Assembly: GCA_016098155.1 (NCBI GenBank) | Contig: JAAAJB010000262.1 | Span: forward strand, 24,855 to 44,510 | Reading direction: 5' to 3' | DNA: 19,656 bases | Source: Actinomortierella ambigua | Lineage: Eukaryota > Mortierellomycota > Mortierellomycetes > Mortierellales > Mortierellaceae | Part shown: positions 1-8,624 of the stretch, in pieces | How the letters are laid out: each line of letters starts with the position of its first letter | Position numbering within the stretch: the first letter of the stretch is position 1 | Notes under the pieces: model-generated | The model's database searches: none | What the model was told of the DNA's origin: nothing | What the model saw: only the letters and a program-made list of their open reading frames with translations | Position numbers and translations under genes: made by a program

Positions 1-93
1 TTCTTCCCAGCTTTGGTTTGTGGCAACATCTTTCCCCCCCTCCCTCCCCCCCCCCCCCCCCCCCCCCCCAAAAAAAAATATCAAATATTTTAG
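1..93 (+). other. 3' part of a palC intron with a C24-A9 homopolymer block
   Basis: This is non-coding sequence before the first visible palC exon. It ends in an acceptor (ATTTTAG at 87-93), after which the coding frame opens with the conserved WR-x-TL segment. It holds a run of 24 C (46-69) followed directly by 9 A (70-78). The formally open frame across the C-run would encode only polyproline, so I treat it as intron. The N-terminal exon(s) of palC lie outside the window. Confidence 0.7.
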
Positions 94-1804
94 AAACGAC
101 TTGGCGCTGTACTCTCTCCAACACCATCCTATCCTCCAAGCAACCACGCGTGAAAAACAAGTCGATCTACTATGAAGCCGTCTTCAGCTTTCTCACGCTG
201 GGCTACGTGCACATGAATCGCGCCCGTGAACACGTCCTGCGCGCCCAGACGGTCCTGTTCAAGGCCACAGGCGATCCGTCCGTCTCGTCGTCGCTCGATG
301 GCAGCGATTCATTAGGCATAGGCATCGGAGCTGGCTCAGGAGGTACCGGAGGTAGCAGTGGAACAACCAACCTAGGTGTCTCATTATCAGGCGGATCCGG
401 TACCGCCACGTCCATAGGATCGTCCTCGGGAGGCAGTGGAGCAGGCGGTGGCAACGACAATGACCACCATCACCATCATCATAGCAGCAGCAGCAGGAAG
501 GCAGCCAAGTTGGCAGGCTCGAGCCTTGTCGGGGACTGGATCGACCATGTGCGGGACGAGGACATGGCGCAGATCGATATGGCTCTCAAGACGGCGGCGG
601 AGCTCTACTGTCGTGCTGCGGGCGTATTCTCGTACATTGTCGACGATCTCATCCCACGATGGAATGCCTACCAGAGTAGTAGTGGTCAGGCGGCAGCCTT
701 CGTTCGGTCATCGCCGGCGAGTGCCAGCGTTGGCATGGCTGGAGCACTAGGAACAGGAGGAGGTGCCTCCTCCCTGTCGTCGTTGCCGTCGTCATCACCA
801 TCACCATCACCATCATCATCATTAGGTCTGTCGATCGGCAACTTTGGTGGCGTGCCTATGCTGACAGCAGGTGGAGAGCTCGATAGCAGGCTGCTCGGGA
901 GCGTCGCACACGAGTCGTCGCGGCCGATCGATGTCCAGACCTTGATGGTTGCTTCACATATCCGGCTCGCGTTGGGCGAGGCCAACAGTTGCACCATCCA
1001 AAAGGCGAGCCTCAGTGGAGCACGTGTTCGGGCCCTCGAGAGGGCGTCAGGCGGCAGCAGTGGGTCGAATGGCAGAATGACTGGCACCGCAGGCAGTGCT
1101 ACAGCAGGAGGAGGAGTAGGAGCAGGAGCAGGAGCAGGAGGAAGCAGTGGTGGCGGTGGAAAGACATCGCTCTCGTTGCTGGCCAAGTTGTCAATGGGCG
1201 TCAAGGAAGAATACGAGTACGCATATGGCCTGATCAAGGCCATCAAGGACTTGGACGAGATTTCGTCGGACTTTAGGAATCATGCCAAGGACGGCAAGCT
1301 GTACTACGAGGCCATGGCCCAGTCATTCCTCGGGATCGACGCCTATGAGTCTGGGTAAGAGAGAGTGTGAGAGAGAAACGAGGATGAGAGAGAGTGCTCA
1401 GGCATACTTTTTTGATTCTCTTACGCCAACTCTAATTTCTCGCATACCGTGTGTCCCTTCATAGCCAATATGGAAAAGCTGTAGCATTTCTGACGACAGC
1501 ACAGGCAACACTCGCCAGTCTTGCCAAGTCGAGCAAATCACCCGCCATCAGTTATGCTGCTCACGTGGAGTGGCACCCGGTCAAGGACAAGGCACAATCG
1601 TATCAAAAAATTAACGACTCGGTGGCATTTGAGTCGCTCACACCTAGGGCGGACCTATTAAGGCTGATGCCGAGTGGCCGTGACATGTTCAAATTGAAAA
1701 AATACATACCCCCTGCACCAGCCTTTGGCATAACAGCTGCACAGCAAACGCAAGATGAGAGTGCCCAAAAAGGTTCCTATGCTCTACAGGGAGCCTACTT
1801 TTAA
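94..1804 (+). CDS. palC: PalC-like BRO1-domain protein, ambient-pH signalling (5' partial)
   Basis: Exons are 94-1354 and 1465-1804; the intron 1355-1464 (GTAAGA...ATAG) keeps frame, joining ...AYESG to QYGKAVAFL. About 533 C-terminal residues are visible; roughly the first 130 of a normal PalC are missing. Family marks in order: WRCTL, PRVKNKSIYYE, then RAAGVFSYIVDDLIPRW, PIDVQTLMVASHIRLALGEA, YGKAVAFL, and the C-terminal signature KINDSVAFESL...LPSGRD-like (here LMPSGRDMF) followed by YIPP. This tail is typical of fungal PalC and argues against Bro1/PalA or Rim20. PalC is known to link the Pal/Rim plasma-membrane pH-sensing complex to ESCRT-III Vps32 through its BRO1 domain. Oddity: three Gly/Ser/His-rich insertions (about 282-509, 672-840 and 1047-1161) split the BRO1 domain and make it much longer than usual. 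It is convergent with XPO7. Confidence 0.9.
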
Positions 1805-1819
1805 GCATACCAGCCATTT

Positions 1820-1831
1820 TTTTCGCGAAAA
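1820..1831. repeat. 12-bp perfect palindrome in the convergent intergenic region
   Basis: TTTTCGCGAAAA is a perfect palindrome located just upstream of the palC AATAAA. A second TTTTCGCGC copy follows near 1935-1944. Both also look like E2F/MBF-type sites, but they sit between two 3' ends, so a promoter role is unlikely. Confidence 0.5.
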
Positions 1832-1834
1832 CGG

Positions 1835-1840
1835 AATAAA
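1835..1840 (+). terminator. AATAAA polyadenylation signal of palC
   Basis: An exact AATAAA lies 31 nt after the palC stop codon, inside the 149-nt gap between the convergent palC and XPO7 stop codons. Position and sequence fit a fungal poly(A) signal; cleavage would probably fall within the next 10-40 nt. Confidence 0.6.
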
Positions 1841-1953
1841 AAGGATGCGTGAAAGACGATTTACTTCAAAACAAAAACATGGAAACGGACAGAAAATGCG
1901 ACAAATGCTGAGTGAGTTTGAAAAAAAAATGAACTTTTCGCGCATTTTTTTTC

Positions 1954-4900
1954 TTAATCCATTGAGGAGCCAAGAATCTCGGGATCTAGCGGCATGAGTG
2001 TCATCTGTACACACTCGCGCTTGAAAGCCGTAGTGTTTTGGGTGAAGCGGTCACGGTTGGTGGTGGTGAGGTTGAAGTCGATGTTCTCCATGAGCTATTG
2101 GAAAGAGGGAAAGACAAGCAATAATGAATAAATGTTCTAAGAGAACCTGGTGAAGAAAAAAAATCATGATCTTGACGGATAAAGCCCTCAGAAATGCCTG
2201 ACACAAGACTTACCGAGCTGACAGCCTTCTGAACCTGCTCCTGTCTATCTGGTAGCTGAGCACTAATGAACATGGCCGTGTAGCGCATGAAAAAGTTACG
2301 ATCCAAGAGGATCAGCCCCAACAGTGGACGGCTCAGACTCCAGTGGTTCGACCGGTTCTCAAAAACGACGACATAGAAGAGGTTGACAAACAAGTAGTTG
2401 AGCAGCCGCTTGTCCGTCAGGATGTACTGGACCAGCCAGTGCGCCTCCCGTTGCTCTTCCTGTAGCCGCTGGCGCATTCTCGACACTGGCCGACTGTTGG
2501 TACCACTACCTCCACTAGCTCCGCCTCCGACACCACCACCACCGACGCCACTACCGCCGCCCTTGAGACTTCCATTAGTACTGCCAGCAGAGTTAGGTGG
2601 GCGACTCAGCTCAGCACTGCTGCGGCTAGCACCTGCACTCAACACTGGAGATCCTACAGAGTCGGTGTCGCCATCGTCGCCCTCCTTGCGAACACCATCC
2701 TTGATGATCCAGTTGACAACAAAGGTACACATCTTGTCGATCGAAGAACAAGCAAGAGTGGAACTGGTCGAGTCCAATGATTGTGGTGTGATAGCAGCTC
2801 CCAGAGCACGGAACATGTACTCCATCACTGGTGGTGGCATTGATGAAAGACCCGTCATGTGATCGCTCATAAATACATCCAGCACAGCAAAGTAGGCCTG
2901 CGACAACTTGGGGAAGTCCTGTGATCAGAAGAAGTAAGATGCGTGTTAATTTCAATGGCGCTCAGAGTGCCTCATGCAATCGATGGTTTTGTTTGTTTGT
3001 TTGTTTGCTTGTTTGCTTTTTCCCAGGAGCTTACAATCATATCCTCCAATGGAATGGCAAGCATGAGTTTGTAAAAGCCTTCCAGGACCTGCTCGAGGGC
3101 CTTATCACCATAGAGCTTGAATACACCAAAGTTGACATATTTTCCTGACAGCGACGATGCGACAATGTTGAAGTAGAGCATAATCCCTTTGTACTTTTCG
3201 GTCCACCGAGAACTTTGGTTGGACAATGGACGATTCAGAAGGTTATGGCCATAGGTATAGAGGAGTTTACTATTACAAAAGTAAAAAAAAAAAGGGGGGG
3301 GGGGTTAGAAGATTGGCGGATCTGAAAAAAAACTTTGCTTCGCCGTCAACTTAAAACTGCCAACCTACCTCGTCTCTCGGAAGAGAAGAATACCACTCGG
3401 ACTGCTGCTGTCAAATGTCACACGTTGGCTCTTGTTGGTAACAAACTCGTGCCAGAAGCGCAAGATGGCAATACCCAAATCATCATAGGGCCAAATCTCC
3501 ATAGCGCGTTGCACGATCGGCGTATATGCAGGATAGAACCACTCAAAAAAGAGTGTGTACTGTTTGCGGTTGGTGATGCTAGACATAAAGCCCCGTAAGT
3601 CTTTGAAGATGCCTAGAAGCATATGCTATTCAAGTGCGGAAGAAATTTTTTGATGATGTCAATGTTTGAAGTCCTTGCCCTTTTGTAATCAGAAGAGAAT
3701 TTAAAAATTCAGCGACTTACTCGGAGATCCGCCTCGCTGAGGGTACCCGAACCTTCAAAGGCGAGTGTAATATCGTCCAGTATTGTCTCCCACGGCCGCA
3801 CAAATCGCCAAAAGTCCGCGTCAACGTTGTCCTCTGCAAACAACACGCGGGACAGCATAGTATAATACTGGATGCGGCAGCGCTGGACCGCGGCGTCACT
3901 CGACTTGACACGGGTATGCAAAAACTTGAGGTCCGGTGAGGTATGATTGGCCAGGAGCGACTTGGTGGCATCGAGCTTTCGCATGTGTTTTACCGAAGTA
4001 TAACCCGCTGCCATGCCTGAAAAGAGTCTTAACGTCCGGACCACAATTTGGTCTTCCTGGTGCCGCCACTCCGAGCTGTTGCTTGACCGAAGGTTGCCCA
4101 ACGAGGTATTCATGATCACTTCGAGGAACTGCATCGGTGTGTTGAGTCCCCATCGGTCACCCAGTTGTCCATAGACCTTTGTCGCCTTGGAGCTGTCCTC
4201 TGAAATGTAGATCCGACGAAATTCTGAAAAGAAGTAGATAATACTGGACTGAACGTAGAGGTGGGCATCGGGAGACACCAACCATGGAGGTCGCTGGATG
4301 TTCATCATCTGGTTTTGCTCAATGAAGGTCAAAACCTCACATGTCAGCTCACCATCCATCTGATCCTGCTCAGCGGTGCTTTGATAAGGCTGCTCAATCG
4401 AAAATGATGATAGGGTGAAAAAAATGGGGGGAGGATGATTAGATCATCATTGCCAACATCCACACGTTAAGGGTAACGTCCAATAGCACCAACTATCACC
4501 AACTTACAGTACGAGCACCAACGCAGGCACCGACAATGTAGATCACCCAGGCCATTTGCATCTCAACCACCAAGAGCTGTTCCTTGAGGTCATTTGATCC
4601 CAAGGTGGGTGACGAGGTAGCCATCGCCCGCTGGCCCAACTGACGATACTTGTTTGTCAAATCCTGGAGTTCTGCCACCAGGAATCGACCTGACTCGGGA
4701 TATTTGGTTCTGGCAATGTTGGCAAACTGCTCCAGTGTCGTCAGCAGCTCCTCCTCGTTTTCAAGCGGATCTGTTTAACGAAAGAGACCAGATGACCCGT
4801 AAATAACACTGATTGCTCCACACACACAGTCTTTTCTTTCCATCCATTAAAACAAATGATTAAATCATACCATCGTCGACTTCGCCTTCGACCAGAGCAA

Positions 4901-7597
4901 CTACACATTCGAGGCGGCTCTTCAGGTATGCACGTGAAAGCTGAACGGTCACATCTTGAATGTACTCTGTCAGAGGCTTGTTGGTGCTTCCAAGCGAGGG
5001 CACAATCTTGCCCCAGAGCACCAACAGGTATGGAATACTATTGGGAGACCACTGTAAAAGAAAGCATCATCACCGATCGACAATGGATGGATTTTTGAAA
5101 GAATGGTGTAAGACACATATTCTTCCAGGTCAGGAAGACAAAAATCTTTGAGAAACCTCTTCTTTTTCAGGCGAGTCATGCTTACCTTCCATGCATGAAA
5201 ACCACGTGTGGTAAAATCACCGATGGTCGAAATCCACTTTTGAAAATCCTTGTACTCGCTCAGCTCGGAGAGTTGGAACGTCTTGATGAAGCGTGACAGC
5301 ATGCGGGTGAATTCGTGGTAGTTGCTCACGTCCTGCAGCTTGACCTGCCGCTGTGGGCTGTCAAGCGTGAGTGCGATCTCGCTCATGATGTGCTGGATGT
5401 ACACCTGACGGGCTTCCTCTCCCGAAAACAGTGAGCGACGGATGCTGACCGCCTGCGACAGACACTCAAGCACCAAAACCGAAGTAGGGCTCTCAAAGTC
5501 CTGCCAGCATTTCCAGAGAACCTCCAGGAATTCGCGGTCTTCAAACACAACACGCCACGTCGTTGGCGCTTGCACACTACCAACATCATCCGACGACTCG
5601 TCTGGCTGGGTGCCAATGAAGTCAAATCCCAGAATGTCCCTCATCAGCACTAAGATGGCCTCCTTTAACTTTTCCGCGCTTGGATCTATCAAAACGTAAG
5701 ATGTGCCACCGCAAGATTAGCATATAATTTTTCTTTGTCTTGCGCAGTATAGACACATTAGTAACATTCTGTGCTTCTGTAACTCTGTGCCCTCTTTGGG
5801 CTGACATACCAACAAGACGAGCCTTGGCAACAACTTGAAGCATACTCAAGGCAGCTTGGAAAATGCTCAACAGTTGAGCATCTCTAAATCCGACAGCCAC
5901 CTTGCGGTACTTGGAAGCATTCTTTGGAAGGTTCATCTCAACGATAATGGCATCCAAGATGCGAAGGCCAAGAATCCGATGTAAGACCCCTTGCTATTGG
6001 ATTGATATCAGGTTACGTTCGCATGTATGTGAGAACGCACAGTCCCCTCCACTTGGTGAGTGCCTGATGTGTAGACATGAAACAAGCCCTGTCATTCACC
6101 CCGCACAATTTTTTTTTAAACTCCCGCGCTAGCTAGCCTGACCAACACTCAACAATCACCTTTGACATGTGTTGCCACTAATCGACCACAGACACACGCC
6201 GACACACAGACACACGCGCATGAGCACACACACACATACACACACGCACATACACACAAACAAACAGATCAATCTACAAGAGTCATACCTGGAAGAAAAC
6301 CTGGATGCTCTCGAGGACATTGCGGAACTCTTCATTGTCAACCCAGCCAAGCTTTGTGAGGACGGCAAAAAGCTGTGCTTGGGCAGAGGTGATGAAGAGT
6401 GGCAACTCGGGATTCCTGTAGATAAATTCGAGGACAAACGACCCTAAAGAGCCGCCCCACCCCAACCATCGGTAACATTTACGAAAAACGTGGGTAAAAT
6501 GCCCGACGCATAAAAAAAGGGGTGGTGGTGGAGGAGGAGGAAGCGGGAATGTTGTCAACATGGAAGGAATGGATCAGCGAACTGGGGGGGGGGGATGATA
6601 GCATCTTAACAGGTCTCTCAAAAGATGTTTTACAGATTCTTGATCCCCCCTTTCTCTCGGGTCCACCAGCAGGTGCGGGGTGGTACTGGTGGTAGACTGG
6701 ATCGGGCGTGGTAGCATGCCACTCATGGATCCCCAACCAACCCCAACCCATCATCATCCATCTCTCCTTCCTCTTCTCCCCTCGTGGGAAGCATGTGTCA
6801 GATGGAGTGGGGGTGTTCTCTCAAACTGTGTCATCTGGAAACTGATGGCAAAGTTTCTTTCTTTGCCTTCACTCTCCTCCCTGCCTCTCTCCCTCCTGCT
6901 GAAAAGTTCAAGGGAGCCAGCACCCTGCTGGGCCACTTTCTCCTCTCTCCTCTCCTCTCCTCGCCTCGCCTCGCCTCGCCTCCACCTCCCTTCCCTTCCC
7001 TTCCCTCCTCCTTTTACCCATTTTACGTACGGAGGCCATGCTGCTCTTCGGATTTAAATGTAGTGAAATGGTCTTCGACAAGCGTCTTTAGGCGAGTCGT
7101 CGCAAACCTGTAAAGGATGACGCATACAAAAAAAAAAGTCCACATGTTCATCCTCCCTCCCCTCCACACCCTCATCTCGAGGGGAAGGAAGATAAGAGGA
7201 CAAGAGGGGTGGCACGAGATTAGGCAATAAAGAACAAGAGACAACGACAGACTTTTCGTCTCGGCCCTTTCCGAAGGAATGGTAGATAAAAAAGATACTG
7301 GCCACATGACAACACACAAACACAAAATACTTGCATCATGGCATAAGGGTTAGTGGTGCTTTGTAGCAGGTGGCGGCAAAGCAGCGCCGATTGGATGGGC
7401 GAGCTGACCGTCGGGCTGTGGTTGTTGGCGTCCCCACTCGTGGTGGGGCCAGGCGCGTTCGACCCAGAGCTGCTAAAGGTGGGAAAGTGGTAGGCAAGCA
7501 GTTTCTCAGCCTGCACACGGCTGTCGTGGGTCGCCGGGTTGTAGAGCGCCTCGCAGTACTGTGCCAATGTCTGGACGTCTAAATTCGCTGCCATCAT
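1954..7597 (-). CDS. XPO7: Exportin-7 (RanBP16), importin-beta family nuclear transport receptor
   Basis: Twelve exons in transcript order: 7335-7597, 7031-7107, 6289-6443, 5810-5993, 5186-5685, 4871-5051, 4508-4770, 3721-4389, 3369-3625, 3035-3269, 2214-2918, 1954-2094. All phases agree and give 1209 residues (human about 1087). Start: MMAANLDVQTLAQYCEALY aligns with the human N-terminus; the second ATG (7594) has the better -3 A/+4 G context. An importin-beta N-terminal segment lies near residues 25-90. Strong family blocks: FDFIGTQPDESSDD (about 247-260), SIRRSLFSGEEAR, NYHEFTRMLSRF, MDGELTCEVL, SPSGILLFRET, GKYVNFGVFKLYGD, WSLSRPLLGLILL, TTNRDRFTQN. Exportin-7 is a HEAT-repeat, RanGTP-dependent carrier at nuclear pores with broad export cargo. 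Oddities: a Gly/Ser-rich insertion at residues about 1003-1080 (2465-2696) and a GC-AG first intron. Identity is very secure. Confidence 0.97.
3283..3304. repeat. A11-G11 homopolymer block in XPO7 intron 9
   Basis: Eleven A are followed directly by eleven G on the plus strand. In the XPO7 transcript this reads C11-U11 and forms the pyrimidine tract just before the acceptor (GTAATAG) of intron 3270-3368. Confidence 0.9.
6187..6268. repeat. Imperfect (CA)n microsatellite in XPO7 intron 3
   Basis: About 80 nt of alternating CA/TG with sporadic interruptions lie within intron 5994-6288. The transcript has it as a UG-rich stretch beginning about 20 nt after the donor. Alternating purine-pyrimidine sequence of this kind can adopt Z-DNA. 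Confidence 0.9.
6731..6749 (-). repeat. Second G-rich, telomere-like tract in XPO7 intron 2
   Basis: The minus strand reads GGGTTGGGGTTGGTTGGGG. It has four G-runs but one is only GG, so at best a two-layer quadruplex. It is an internal intron tract, not a telomere. Confidence 0.6.
6942..7011. repeat. Pyrimidine-rich tandem microsatellites in XPO7 intron 2, including a G4 motif on the transcript strand
   Basis: In series on the plus strand: TCTCC-type repeats, (TCGCC)4 at 6961-6980, then CCC blocks every 5 nt at 6988-7005. On the minus (transcribed) strand the last part reads (GGGAA)3GGG, a canonical G-quadruplex motif. It starts about 25 nt inside the donor of the 587-nt intron 6444-7030. 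Confidence 0.85.
7108..7334 (-). other. XPO7 intron 1 with a GC-AG donor
   Basis: The donor reads AT|GCAAGT and the acceptor TTTACAG|G. Only this GC donor joins exon 1 (phase 2) to the exon-2 frame that encodes FATTRLKTLVEDHF, which aligns without gaps to the family segment around LLAATCLTKLV. The overlapping GTATTT donor 4 nt downstream gives a frameshift with the same acceptor. Confidence 0.75.
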
Positions 7598-8624
7598 TTG
7601 CACAATGGGGAAGGGGAAGGGAGGTGAATGGGTGGACAAGAGGAAATAAAAAAAGGATGGGTGATGGGACAATCAGACCCAGCAAGTGTCCTGTCGTGGG
7701 GAAACAACAAGGTTGTATGTGTATGTGGTCAAAGTGTGAGAAGGGGGGGTGGAAGAGAGGCAACAAACACGCTTCTTTCGTCGTCGTCGTTTTTTTTTTC
7801 TTCTTCCTCTTTCGTCTGTCTTTCGACTCTTTTTTCTGTATGGTGTCTGGAGAGGTCTTTTATTGCAAACGGACACTCGTCTTCACTGTAGAGATGAGTG
7901 ATGAAGAAAAAAAGAAGAAAAGGGATGTGAGTTACGATGGAGAACGAGTAAGTGAAGAAAAGTGACAAAATATAAAGGGAGGAAAAGGGACCACCTACCC
8001 CCAAAATTTGGGTTAGTCTTTTTGGACAAAAGATGGTTTGGATGATGATCAGCCATCCAGTCAGAAGTAACAATGTAGCCGCCGAGATACGCTCGTTGCC
8101 CCCACTCACCTTTTTTCCTTTTCTTCCCTTTCCCTGCAGTTTGGATCCCCCTTTTGACTTGTCTCGCCACCTCACGCCATGTAAGGAGAGAGCGAGAGAG
8201 TGGGTAAGATCGCGCGCACAAGAAAGACAGGACTGGAAGAGACGGGAGAACAAGGAACGACATCTTTTCGCCGAACCACGTTGTCATCACCCTCCTTGTC
8301 CCACCATGCGCAGAGTCTTCGCCTCGTACAACACTGAGCTTCTCGTCTTGTCCTTGTCCCCCTCCAGATAGCACCAGTATCAACACCCAAGATTCTTATC
8401 CTCCTCACCACTGCAAACCTGCAAGCATGCACCCCACCCCTTCACCACTTTCCTTCATCCTGCCCCTGTCCCTGTCCCTGTCCCAACAGACTTGAACCTG
8501 ACAGCATTCTCCCCTCCCCCTCCCTGCCCTCACGAGAAATTTCACTTTTTGAGTCTTTTTTTTTTTGGGTTTTCGGCCATCCTTGTTGTAAAGAAGAAAA
8601 AAAACGACAAATGAGCCTGCCTGC
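7598..8624. promoter_or_regulatory. Intergenic region: TBC1D5 3' end and XPO7 promoter/5' UTR
   Basis: This 1027-nt gap separates two tandem minus-strand genes. The side near 8625 should carry the TBC1D5 3' UTR, including the G-rich motif at 8463-8484. The side near 7597 should carry the XPO7 promoter and leader. Open frames here on both strands are low-complexity and show no family similarity. I saw no convincing TATA or CCAAT pair; an AT-rich TATATTTT on the minus strand near 7966-7973 is weak. Confidence 0.5.
8463..8484 (-). repeat. (CCCTGT)3 tandem repeat; canonical G-quadruplex motif on the minus strand
   Basis: The minus strand reads (GGGACA)3 followed by GGGG: four G-runs of three or more separated by identical 3-nt ACA loops. 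It lies about 140-162 nt after the TBC1D5 stop codon, on the transcribed-RNA strand, so it probably falls in that gene's 3' UTR or just past cleavage. Confidence 0.8.

Noticed and set aside
686..1246. 186-codon open frame antisense to palC
   Set aside because: It is a shadow of Gly/Ser codon repeats; its translation is Pro/Asp low-complexity and palC on the plus strand has clear homology.
4970..5185. Read-through of XPO7 exon 5 into intron 5
   Set aside because: The intron happens to lack stops in that frame, but it is 134 nt long and retention shifts the frame of exon 6, which matches exportin-7 only after splicing.
6731..6749. TTGGGG-like tract as an interstitial telomere repeat
   Set aside because: It has only about three imperfect units inside an intron; fungal telomeres of this type are usually TTAGGG.
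7561..8386. Several open frames of 60-170 codons on both strands between XPO7 and TBC1D5
   Set aside because: They are Phe/Lys/Ser-rich by composition, overlap one another, and lack family similarity or good start contexts.
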